Positions 1 through 5,737 of a stretch of 8,576 bases of DNA are shown one piece after another. The notes beneath the pieces are model-generated. The model saw nothing but the letters and a program-made list of their open reading frames with translations. It did not search any database and was not told the DNA's origin. The stretch spans positions 1 through 8,576 of the forward strand of contig CAJUFF010000129.1 of the NCBI GenBank assembly GCA_910585505.1, read 5' to 3'. How positions within the stretch are numbered: the stretch's first letter is position 1; the number at the start of each line of letters is the position of its first letter. Both the position numbers and the translations under genes were made by a program. This DNA is from an uncultured Ruminiclostridium sp. Its GTDB lineage: Bacteria > Bacillota > Clostridia > Oscillospirales > Ruminococcaceae.

Positions 1-62
1 CCCCCAAAGCTTGTGTGTTTTTTGCACTGTTGTAATTTTGTTTAAACTTTTTTGGATTGCTA
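1..62 (+). mobile_element. R repeat, right end of a copy cut by the window edge
   Basis: The first 66 bases match 5671-5737 with one substitution and one T insertion/deletion. The match covers the C-rich arm of a GC hairpin, a constant stretch with TTGCACTG, and the end TTGGATTGCTATAAT. In the complete copy (5540-5733) this is the right half of a 194-bp element with terminal inverted repeats. I place the element end at 62 and a TA duplication at 63-64, because the following TAATATCGG is the same as the intact end of the H repeat at 2283-2291 (read on the minus strand). No coding capacity is visible. The left half lies outside the window. Confidence 0.75.
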
Positions 63-66
63 TAAT
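38..66 (+). promoter_or_regulatory. Outward promoter at the right end of R (copy 1)
   Basis: A -35-like TTGTTT (38-43), a 17-nt spacer and a perfect extended -10 (TGC then TATAAT, 61-66) point rightward. The -10 spans the junction: TGCTA comes from R, the TA is the target site and AT comes from H. It would fire into H copy 1 and toward the 3' end of the convergent GGGtGRT gene. The -35 is weak, so activity is uncertain. Confidence 0.5.
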
Positions 67-166
67 ATCGGTTTAAAAAGTAGATAAAATGGCTTTTTAA
101 ACCGATATTAGTGTTTTGACTGTATACTTTGTTATATTTTGTCTACAGTCAAAACAGAAATTAGTA
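63..166. mobile_element. H repeat copy 1 (two-hairpin, MITE-like)
   Basis: Two palindromes lie side by side. Hairpin A has arms 63-80 and 93-110 (18 bp, perfect) and a 12-nt loop. Hairpin B has arms 112-124 and 144-156 (13 bp) and a 19-nt loop. The right end is ATTAGTA (160-166) followed by TTA. Hairpins A and B each match the reverse complement of H copy 2 at 45 of 46 positions, but the spacer between them is about 17 nt shorter here, which also trims the outer part of the 5' arm of B. The left end is joined to R. Loop bases 81-90 are complementary to 136-145 (nine Watson-Crick pairs and one G-U). Confidence 0.75.
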
Positions 167-182
167 TTAATTTTTTCAAATT

Positions 183-222
183 AAAGACCGAACCACATCG
201 TAAAAGATGTGGTTCGGTCTTT
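183..222. terminator. Bidirectional intrinsic terminator after the scaffold/GGGtGRT operon
   Basis: There is a perfect 17-bp stem (183-199 with 206-222) and a 6-nt loop. Both outer ends are AAAG/CTTT, giving a short T run on either strand. It lies 85 nt past the stop of the minus-strand GGGtGRT gene and would also stop transcripts entering from the R promoter at 38-66. Confidence 0.8.
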
Positions 223-224
223 AC

Positions 225-250
225 AGGGGTGTTCTTTATGCCCCTTTTTT
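225..250 (+). terminator. Possible weak rightward terminator
   Basis: A short stem (AGGGGT 225-230 with GCCCCT 240-245, one T-G pair) and a 9-nt loop are followed by a T run to 250. It would act on plus-strand transcription that escapes the hairpin at 183-222. The stem is short. Confidence 0.35.
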
Positions 251-307
251 CTTTATAGGAGTTTTTTTCAGCCGTTGAAATACATGCGGTATTACTGCAA
301 GTATTTT

Positions 308-1306
308 TTACTTATTGGCTTCTTCAACCGCCACCGCGCAAGCTACGGTAGCGCCTACCATAGGATTGTTGCCCATACCGATAAGTCCCATCATTTCAAC
401 GTGAGCGGGAACGGAGGAGGAGCCGGCAAACTGAGCGTCGCCGTGCATTCTGCCCATGGAGTCGGTCAGACCGTAGGAAGCGGGACCCGCCGCAACGTTG
501 TCGGGGTGGAGGGTACGTCCTGTACCGCCGCCCGAAGCTACGGAGAAGTATTTCTTTCCGTTTTCAATGGCCCACTTCTTGTAGGTGCCCGCTACAAGGT
601 GCTGGAATCTGGTGGGGTTGGTGGAGTTGCCGGTAATGGAAACCTCAACGCCCTCCATTCTCATGATAGCAACGCCTTCGGTAACATCGTTTGCACCGAA
701 GCAGCGAACCTTCGCCTTATCGCCGTCGGAGAAAGCAACTTCGCGGACAACGGTAAGCTTGTCGTTGGAAATATCGTAATCGGTCTCAACATATGTAAAG
801 CCGTTTATTCTGGAAATAATATAAGCAGCGTCCTTGCCCAGACCGTTGAGAATAACTCTCAAAGGCTCTTTTCTTGCCTTGTTGGCAGTTCTCGCGATAC
901 CGATGGCGCCTTCGGCGGCGGCAAAGGATTCATGACCCGCAAGGAAGCAGAAGCACTTTGTGTCTTCCTCCAGCAACATTTTGCCTAAATTGCCGTGACC
1001 CAATCCAACCTTTCTGTTTTCCGCAACGGAGCCGGGAACGCAGAAAGCCTGAAGTCCCTCGCCGATAGCGGCGGCAGCGTCGGAAGCCTTTGTGATACCC
1101 TTCTTAAGGGCAATGGCGGTACCGAGAGTATAAGCCCAAACGGCATTTTCAAAAGCAATGGGCTGAACGCCCTTTACGATCTCCTCAACGTTGATGCCCT
1201 TGGAAAGGCAGAGATCTCTTGCTTCTTCGATCTCCTTCATACCTAAAGATGCAAGACACGCGTTTACTTTGTCGGCGCGTCTTTCCTGACCTTCATATTT
1301 AGCCAT
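308..1306 (-). CDS. GGGtGRT protein (function unknown)
   Basis: This 332-residue protein is recognised by the motif GGGTGRT at residues 259-265, followed by LHPDN, the signature of the family named after it (Pfam GGGtGRT protein). I know of no demonstrated activity. The sequence is glycine- and alanine-rich, probably cytoplasmic, with no signal peptide or membrane segment. It has seven cysteines (17, 33, 89, 118, 120, 202, 323), including a CFC at 118-120 that could bind metal or a cluster, which is inference. The start is supported by AGGAGAG about 7 nt before the ATG. The gene begins 20 nt after the stop of the IscU-like gene, so the two are co-transcribed. That pairing, which I recall as recurrent in Clostridia, suggests a role connected with Fe-S cluster or metal handling. 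The terminator at 183-222 closes the operon. Confidence 0.88.
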   Translation of the reverse strand: MAKYEGQERRADKVNACLASLGMKEIEEARDLCLSKGINVEEIVKGVQPIAFENAVWAYTLGTAIALKKGITKASDAAAAIGEGLQAFCVPGSVAENRKVGLGHGNLGKMLLEEDTKCFCFLAGHESFAAAEGAIGIARTANKARKEPLRVILNGLGKDAAYIISRINGFTYVETDYDISNDKLTVVREVAFSDGDKAKVRCFGANDVTEGVAIMRMEGVEVSITGNSTNPTRFQHLVAGTYKKWAIENGKKYFSVASGGGTGRTLHPDNVAAGPASYGLTDSMGRMHGDAQFAGSSSVPAHVEMMGLIGMGNNPMVGATVACAVAVEEANK

Positions 1307-1326
1307 ATTCTTTCTCTCCTTTCCTG

Positions 1327-2022
1327 TTATTCTTCACGAGGGTCAATTTTCTTGACTGCCTCGTCATATCTGCCGTACTGTCCCAGATTAGCCTTGTAAG
1401 CCTCGTCGGGAGTCTTTCCGTGGCGAATATCCTCAAGCATCTTGCCGATCTTTACAAACTGGTAGCCGATAACTTCGCCGTTGGCGTCAAGACCCAAAGA
1501 TGTTATGTAGCCCTCCGCCATTTCCATATAGCGAACGCCCTTCGCCTTGGTGGAGAAAATGGTGCCAACCTGTGAGCGGAGTCCCTTGCCCAAATCTTCG
1601 AGACCAGCGCCGATGGGCAGGCCGTTCTCGGAAAAGGCGGTCTGTGTACGTCCGTAAACTATCTGTAAAAACAGCTCTCTCATTGCAACGTTGATGGCGT
1701 CGCATACCAAGTCGGTGTTTAGCGCTTCCAACAGCGTTTTTCCGGGAAGAATTTCCGCGGCCATTGCGGCGGAGTGGGTCATGCCGGAGCAGCCGAGAGT
1801 CTCAACCAAAGCCTCCTCGATAATGCCGTCCTTAACGTTCAGGGTGAGTTTGCAGGTGCCCTGCTGAGGCGCACACCAACCCACGCCGTGTGTAAGACCG
1901 CTGATATCGGCAATCTGGTAGGGCTTTACCCACTTGCCTTCTTCGGGAATGGGCGCGGGGCCGTGCTTGGGTCCCTTGGCGACAACGCACATTTTCTCAA
2001 CTTCATGTGAGTAGTTAATCAT
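1327..2022 (-). CDS. IscU/NifU-N-like iron-sulfur cluster assembly scaffold homologue
   Basis: This 231-residue protein is longer than IscU (about 130). Residues about 45-105 align by eye with the IscU/NifU N-terminal fold. C50 and C57 (in GVGWCAPQQGTC) sit where the first cluster cysteine is expected, before LNVKDGIIEEA. C78, in the segment LGCSGMTHSAAMAAE then PGKTLLEAL, matches the second conserved cysteine and its helix. The third IscU cysteine is not present in the expected region (about 115-150, FLQIVYGRTQ onward), so cluster chemistry must differ from classical IscU or involve C50, C57 or C107. The C-terminal half (about 140-231) is not part of standard IscU and I do not recognise it. 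The start is supported by GAAAGGAG 8 nt before the ATG. It is first in an operon with the GGGtGRT gene, and a sigma-A-type promoter lies 51 nt upstream. Confidence 0.85.
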   Translation of the reverse strand: MINYSHEVEKMCVVAKGPKHGPAPIPEEGKWVKPYQIADISGLTHGVGWCAPQQGTCKLTLNVKDGIIEEALVETLGCSGMTHSAAMAAEILPGKTLLEALNTDLVCDAINVAMRELFLQIVYGRTQTAFSENGLPIGAGLEDLGKGLRSQVGTIFSTKAKGVRYMEMAEGYITSLGLDANGEVIGYQFVKIGKMLEDIRHGKTPDEAYKANLGQYGRYDEAVKKIDPREE

Positions 2023-2072
2023 GCTTTAAACTCCTTTCGGGTAATTTATGTTAATTTTTTTAACCTTGTATT

Positions 2073-2101
2073 ATTATACCAAAATCGTGCGGTGATTTCA
2101 A
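2073..2101 (-). promoter_or_regulatory. Promoter of the scaffold/GGGtGRT operon
   Basis: On the minus strand there is TTGAAA (2096-2101), a 17-nt spacer and TATAAT (2073-2078), with TGG before the -10 giving an extended -10. Transcription should start near 2066, leaving a leader of about 44 nt with GAAAGGAG close to the start codon. No riboswitch or operator is evident in that leader. Confidence 0.85.
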
Positions 2102-2170
2102 GAGATTTGTTAAAAAAAGAGTTTTTTCGGGGAATTTTTTGGTAGGAATTTTGTGTGCGAAATTTTCTTA

Positions 2171-2294
2171 TACTAATCTCTGTTTTGACTGTAGACAAAA
2201 TATAACAAAGTCTACAGTCAAAACAGAGTTACACCATAAACACCAATATCGGTTTAAAAAGCCATTTTATCCACTTTTTAAACCGATATTAGTA
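2171..2294. mobile_element. H repeat copy 2 (uninterrupted, two-hairpin, MITE-like)
   Basis: This is the only intact copy in the window, 124 bp long. Its ends are the inverted pair TACTAAT (2171-2177) and ATTAGTA (2288-2294), flanked on both sides by TTA (2168-2170 and 2295-2297), consistent with a 3-bp target duplication. Inside are a perfect 19-bp palindrome (2178-2196 with 2210-2228, 13-nt loop) and a perfect 17-bp palindrome (2245-2261 with 2274-2290, 12-nt loop), separated by a spacer with TTACACC. It is the reverse complement of copy 1 in hairpin order. It lies between the metH 3' end and the promoter of the scaffold operon. It has no coding capacity. Confidence 0.8.
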
Positions 2295-2318
2295 TTAATT
2301 GCGGGAAATAAAAACTAA

Positions 2319-2431
2319 GAAACTGTTCCAATAGGAATGGTGTGCGGGTTTTCGAGCATATTTTGTTGATGACAAGGCAAATTTTGCTTGAAAATCCACG
2401 CCCAAATTTTGTGATGACAGGTTTCAACAGT
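2319..2431. repeat. Imperfect palindrome cluster at the metH 3' end
   Basis: An imperfect inverted repeat pairs about 2344-2365 (GCGGGTTTTC side) with about 2378-2401 (GAAAATCCACGC side). A near-direct repeat occurs at 2357-2374 and 2403-2419, ending in GATGACA. A short palindrome GCAAATTTTGC lies at 2377-2387, and TTCC/GGAA at 2326-2337. ACTGTT (2322-2327) and AACAGT (2426-2431) are inverted and bracket the cluster, the latter inside the last metH codons. It could fold in the metH transcript downstream of the stop, but there is no following T run, so I do not call it a terminator. Confidence 0.4.
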
Positions 2432-4820
2432 CCGAATTACCGATACTTTCAAACACTTTTTTAGCTATATCGCAAGACTCTTTGGCATCTTTAGCATAAA
2501 AATCCGCTCCGATTTTTTTTGCGTACTCCGGAGTAAGCACCGCCCCGCCAACCATTATTTTACAATCAACCTTATTTTCTCGCAAAAGCCTGATGGTTTC
2601 TTCCATACTCGCCAGAGTTGTGGTCATAAGCGCGGAAAGCCCTACAAGACGGATATTTTCCCTTACTGCGCACTCCAACACCGTTTCGCAGGGAACGTCT
2701 TTTCCCAGATCCAACACCTCGTAGCCGTAATTTTCCAGAAGCACTTTTACGATATTTTTACCTATGTCGTGTATGTCCCCCTTTACGGTGGCCAAAATTA
2801 TCTTTCCTTTTGATACCGCTTTTTCTCCTGTTTTGGCGTAATATTCCTTTATTACTTCAAAACAGCTTTGCGCCGCTCCTGCCGTAAGAATAAGCTGCGG
2901 AAGGAATATTTTACCTTTTTCAAATTCGCTGCCCGTTTTGTCCAATGTCGGTATGAGAATATCGTTTATTATCGTCATGGGATCACTGCTTTTCAAAAGC
3001 TCCGCCGTAATCCTTGCACCTTCGCTCCTGAGACCGTTTTCCAGAGCGTATCCTAAGTCATTGTCGCCTTTTTCGGCGTTTTTGTCATTTAATGTTTTTT
3101 CGCTCTTTCCGATTTCCCCGCCGTATCTTGCTATATACTCCATTGAGTTTCCGTCATATCCTTTAAGCACATTGAATGCCATTACCGCCGCCGTCATGCT
3201 CTCCGTGTTGGGATTTATAATGGGAAGGTCAAGTCCTTTGGCGAGCGCCATTGTGAGGAAATTGGAGCTGATTTTAACCCTGTCGGGCAATCCGAAGCTT
3301 ATGTTGGAAACACCCAATACGGTGCGAAGCCCCAGTTCGTTTTTTACTCTTTCCAGCGCATCCAAAGTCACCATAGCCGCCTCCTGTTCGGCGGAAACGG
3401 TAAGGGTAAGACAGTCTATATAAACGTCCTCTCGTCTTATCCCCAATTCAAGCGCTCTGTTCAGAATTTTTTCGGCTATTTTAAATCGTCCTTCAGCGGT
3501 TTTGGGTATCCCGTTTTCGTCAAGGCAGAGTCCCACCACAGCAGCGCCGTATTTTTTCACAAGGGGGAGTACCGTTTTAAGGGATTTCTCCTCACCGTTT
3601 ACCGAATTTACGATTGGCTTTCCGTTGTACACTCTAAGCGCAGCCTCCAGTACCTCCGGATTTGTCGAATCGAGCTGCAAAGGTACGTCCGCAACGCTTT
3701 GTATCGCCTTTACCACCCTTTTCATCATTTCCTTTTCATCTATTCCGGGTGTACCCACGTTAACGTCAAGTATATCCGCTCCGCCTTTTACCTGCTCCAC
3801 GGCCTGTGCCAAAATATAATCGGTATCGCCTGCCAAAAGGGCTTCTTTAAAGCGCTTTTTTCCGGTAGGATTTATTCGTTCCCCGATAATGCGGGGACGA
3901 TCTATGAGAACTGTTTTTTGAGGGGTACAGCAGGCGGAGGGAATTACGGGATCCGCCTTTATATAAGTTTTTTCGATTAACGCGCTTTTGATTGCTGTGA
4001 TAAAAGAAGGCTTTGTGCCGCAGCAGCCGCCGAACAGCTTTACACCGAGCGGCACAAGCTTTTCGGTAAAGGAAGCAAATTCCGCTTCGGTTATATTGTA
4101 TGAATTCGTAACGGGATCGGGGAGTCCCGCGTTGGGCTTTACCGCCACGGGAAGCTTAGTCATACGGCAAAGCTCCTCCACAACCGGATACAGCTCTTTC
4201 GGTCCCAACGAACAGTTTACGCCTATTGCGTCCACGCCGAGTCCCTCCAGAGTCAGCGCCATGGAGCTGACGGAGCAGCCCGTAAAGGTGCGCATATTTT
4301 CCTCAAAGGTCATGGTGCACATAACGGGTTTGTCGCAATTCTCCTTTGCGGCAAGAACGGCCGCTTTAATCTCGTACAGGTCGGTCATTGTCTCAAAAAC
4401 AATAAGGTCGGCATCGCTTCCGGCGATTACCTGCTCTTTATAAATATCGTACGCCTCTTCAAAGGTAAGGGTACCCGAAGGTTCAAGCAGCTGTCCGATA
4501 GGCCCTATGTCAAGAGCTGTAAGAACGTCAGCACCTTCGCAGGCTTTTTTCGCGTTTCTTATTCCCGCTTTTATTATTTCCTCTACCGAGTAACCGCTTT
4601 TTGACAGCTTGTATCTGTTGGCTCCGAAAGTATTGGCGTAAATTATATCTGCGCCCGCTTTAATATACTCGGAATGTATATCGGTGAGGAGTGCGGGATT
4701 TTCTATATTTAATATTTCTGGCGTTTCTCCCGTTTTAAGACCCCGCGCCTGAAGCATGGTGCCCATGGCTCCGTCCAATATTACGAATTCTTTTTCATGT
4801 AAAAATTTTTTAAAATCCAT
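2424..4820 (-). CDS. metH: Cobalamin-dependent methionine synthase, three-domain form without activation domain
   Basis: It transfers methyl from methyltetrahydrofolate via cobalamin to homocysteine in the cytoplasm. The protein is 798 residues. The homocysteine/Zn barrel (about 1-300) has DGAMGT at 16-21 and zinc ligands C203, C266 and C267 (GVNCS and GGCCGT). The pterin-binding barrel (about 309-555) has IIGERINPTG at 311-320, DVN at 352-354, D384 (LQLDS) and NSVNGE at 405-410. The cap and cobalamin domains (about 590-798) carry the lower-ligand motif DIHDIG at 682-687 (His684), S729 and VGG at 757-759. E. coli MetH is about 1,227 residues; the C-terminal AdoMet-binding activation domain is absent and is encoded by the gene just upstream. 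I chose the ATG at 4820: the MDFKKFLHEK start fits the family, AAGGGA lies 10 nt before it, and the longer start at 4853 would overlap the upstream gene. No cobalamin riboswitch is visible. Confidence 0.95.
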   Translation of the reverse strand: MDFKKFLHEKEFVILDGAMGTMLQARGLKTGETPEILNIENPALLTDIHSEYIKAGADIIYANTFGANRYKLSKSGYSVEEIIKAGIRNAKKACEGADVLTALDIGPIGQLLEPSGTLTFEEAYDIYKEQVIAGSDADLIVFETMTDLYEIKAAVLAAKENCDKPVMCTMTFEENMRTFTGCSVSSMALTLEGLGVDAIGVNCSLGPKELYPVVEELCRMTKLPVAVKPNAGLPDPVTNSYNITEAEFASFTEKLVPLGVKLFGGCCGTKPSFITAIKSALIEKTYIKADPVIPSACCTPQKTVLIDRPRIIGERINPTGKKRFKEALLAGDTDYILAQAVEQVKGGADILDVNVGTPGIDEKEMMKRVVKAIQSVADVPLQLDSTNPEVLEAALRVYNGKPIVNSVNGEEKSLKTVLPLVKKYGAAVVGLCLDENGIPKTAEGRFKIAEKILNRALELGIRREDVYIDCLTLTVSAEQEAAMVTLDALERVKNELGLRTVLGVSNISFGLPDRVKISSNFLTMALAKGLDLPIINPNTESMTAAVMAFNVLKGYDGNSMEYIARYGGEIGKSEKTLNDKNAEKGDNDLGYALENGLRSEGARITAELLKSSDPMTIINDILIPTLDKTGSEFEKGKIFLPQLILTAGAAQSCFEVIKEYYAKTGEKAVSKGKIILATVKGDIHDIGKNIVKVLLENYGYEVLDLGKDVPCETVLECAVRENIRLVGLSALMTTTLASMEETIRLLRENKVDCKIMVGGAVLTPEYAKKIGADFYAKDAKESCDIAKKVFESIGNSDC

Positions 4821-4836
4821 TTTTGTATGTTCCCTT

Positions 4837-5514
4837 CTAACCGCAGTGAGCATAATTTTTTCTGTATTGGCATCTGTCCTTCATATTACAGCTTCCGCAG
4901 CCTCTTCTTCCCTTTGGCACCTCGTTTTCCGACACACCAATTACCGCCGTGACCGATTTTCTCGGTATAAGAATAAGACTGTCCGTAACGTTTACGCCTA
5001 TCCTTTTGGGCGCGTCTATGACTTTAAGCAGTTCTTCCTGTATGTCTAAAGGAAAATCGCCGTATCCGGGGGAAAAGCGCCATGTATAGCCGTAATTTCC
5101 AACCGCCGATCTTATTTCCTCCTCCGCAAGCTCACAAGCCTGTTCCACCGCTGCCGAAGCAAGGCTGTCCGCTACCAGAGCCTTTTCCATTCCTTCTGTC
5201 TCATAGGTTCGTATCAGCTTGTCAACCCCTGCAGATAGAGTAACGCAAAGCAGTACGCAGCGGCTGCATCCCTTTAAATGATCCGAAATATCTTTACCCT
5301 TAAGTGTAAGAAAAGTATTGAGAACATTTACCTTGTTTTCGCAGACTTTGATATCGAATATTTTGTATATAAAACGCGGTTCAATCACTTTAAGCAGCAT
5401 TTGTTCACATTCTTCGGTTATTTTAAGGAGTTCGCCTTTTATTTTGCCCTCCGAGCCTTCTCCTGTGCTCATATAGCGAAACGCTTCGGAACGGTTAAGT
5501 TTTTCTATTTGCAT
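4837..5514 (-). CDS. Stand-alone methionine synthase activation-domain protein
   Basis: This 225-residue protein resembles the C-terminal AdoMet-binding activation domain of MetH, which reductively remethylates oxidised cobalamin. The key match is WRFSPGYGDFP (residues 145-155), equivalent to the RPAPGYPACPDH motif of E. coli MetH that binds AdoMet. A later stretch, RKSVTAVIGVS (about 185-195), fits the domain's end. It ends with a cysteine cluster, C206, C209, C215 and C224 (C-x2-C-x5-C-x8-C), absent from E. coli MetH and possibly metal-binding. Its stop lies 16 nt before the metH start, so the two form an operon and probably a complex. The frame is open up to 5697, but those 61 extra codons run through the R repeat and have no domain character. 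The ATG at 5514 is preceded by AAAGGA 10 nt away and begins MQIEKLNRSEA. Confidence 0.88.
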   Translation of the reverse strand: MQIEKLNRSEAFRYMSTGEGSEGKIKGELLKITEECEQMLLKVIEPRFIYKIFDIKVCENKVNVLNTFLTLKGKDISDHLKGCSRCVLLCVTLSAGVDKLIRTYETEGMEKALVADSLASAAVEQACELAEEEIRSAVGNYGYTWRFSPGYGDFPLDIQEELLKVIDAPKRIGVNVTDSLILIPRKSVTAVIGVSENEVPKGRRGCGSCNMKDRCQYRKNYAHCG

Positions 5515-5535
5515 TTTTGGCTTTTCCTTTCTTAT

Positions 5536-5565
5536 ACTATAGCAATCCAATAAAAAGATAAACAA
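5536..5565 (-). promoter_or_regulatory. Probable promoter of the metH operon, formed at the R/H junction
   Basis: On the minus strand there is TTGTTT (5560-5565), an 18-nt spacer and an extended -10 (TGC then TATAGT, 5536-5541). R contributes the -35 and TGCTA, the TA target completes the -10, and H contributes GT. The predicted start near 5529 leaves a leader of only about 15 nt with the ribosome binding site AAAGGA (5525-5530) at its very 5' end, so the true start may differ. It is the only promoter-like sequence I see for the operon. A second TTGTTT lies in the next tandem unit (5579-5584), too far from this -10. Confidence 0.5.
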
Positions 5566-5588
5566 ATGGTAAAAAGATAAACAAATGG
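5551..5588. repeat. Two tandem 19-bp units inside R
   Basis: The unit taaaaagataaacaaatgg occurs at 5551-5569 and again, identically, at 5570-5588. Each unit carries AAACAA, which read on the minus strand is the TTGTTT -35-like box, so the duplication also duplicates that box. Confidence 0.9.
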
Positions 5589-5605
5589 GAGCGAAGCGAC
5601 TAAAT

Positions 5606-5675
5606 GTCCTTTCCGCTTCCCTTTCGGACTCCGAAAGGGAAGTAGGGGAGTCCAAAGGACGGGGGCAACGCCCCC
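5606..5675. repeat. Nested hairpin and GC-rich hairpin in the centre of R
   Basis: GTCCTTT (5606-5612) pairs with AAAGGAC (5654-5660), enclosing a perfect 11-bp stem (5617-5627 with 5631-5641, 3-nt loop). An alternative pairing, GGACTCC (5626-5632) with GGAGTCC (5647-5653), competes with the inner stem. Directly next is GGGGGC/GCCCCC (5661-5666 with 5670-5675, loop AAC). These could block read-through between the two outward promoters; no T run follows, so this is not called a terminator. Confidence 0.7.
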
Positions 5676-5707
5676 AATGCTTGTGTGTTTTTTGCACTGT
5701 TGTAATT

Positions 5708-5737
5708 TTGTTTAAACTTTTTTTGGATTGCTATAAT
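5708..5737 (+). promoter_or_regulatory. Outward promoter at the right end of R (complete copy)
   Basis: There is TTGTTT (5708-5713), an 18-nt spacer and an extended -10 TGC plus TATAAT (5732-5737), rightward. As at 38-66, the -10 is completed by the TA target and the first bases of H. It would transcribe hairpins C and D and then meet the terminator at 5895-5937. No downstream plus-strand gene is present. Confidence 0.5.

Larger units (their letters stand above)
5540..5733. mobile_element. R repeat, complete copy (MITE-like, TA-flanked)
   Basis: This 194-bp element has terminal inverted repeats. TAGCAATCCAA at the left end (5540-5550) and its complement at the right end (5723-5733) are perfect, and the similarity extends to about 27 bp with four mismatches. 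Direct TA dinucleotides flank it (5538-5539 and 5734-5735), as in elements moved by Tc1/mariner-IS630-type transposases; that family assignment is inference. It contains a 19-bp tandem repeat, a nested hairpin and a GC-rich hairpin, and promoter-like sequences pointing outward at both ends. There is no protein-coding gene, so it would depend on a transposase elsewhere. Its right 67 bp recur at the window start. Confidence 0.72.

Noticed and set aside
63..156. CRISPR array
   Set aside because: The palindromes are not tandem direct repeats with unique spacers; each occurs once per locus and they differ from each other.
209..988. 259-codon open frame on the plus strand
   Set aside because: It is antisense to the GGGtGRT gene, has no recognisable domain and no convincing ribosome site, and arises from the codon bias of the minus-strand gene.
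2170..2297. Attenuator or terminator role for H copy 2 after metH
   Set aside because: The stems are AT-rich and lack a following T run on the minus strand; the same sequence is present as a dispersed element, which explains it better.
4821..4853. 11-residue N-terminal extension of MetH
   Set aside because: It would overlap the end of the upstream gene, and the ATG at 4820 has a well-placed AAGGGA and begins at the family's usual N-terminus.
5515..5600. Cobalamin or SAM riboswitch before the metH operon
   Set aside because: The leader is far too short, and no B12 box or S-box-like core is visible; the space is filled by the R and H repeats.
5661..5675. Intrinsic terminator from the GGGGGC/GCCCCC hairpin
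   Set aside because: The stem is only 6 bp and is not followed by a T run on either strand; it is part of the repeated R element.
5515..5697. 61-residue N-terminal extension of the activation protein
   Set aside because: The frame is open but runs through the R repeat (tandem units and hairpins), the protein family begins at MQIEKLN, and a proper ribosome binding site precedes 5514.
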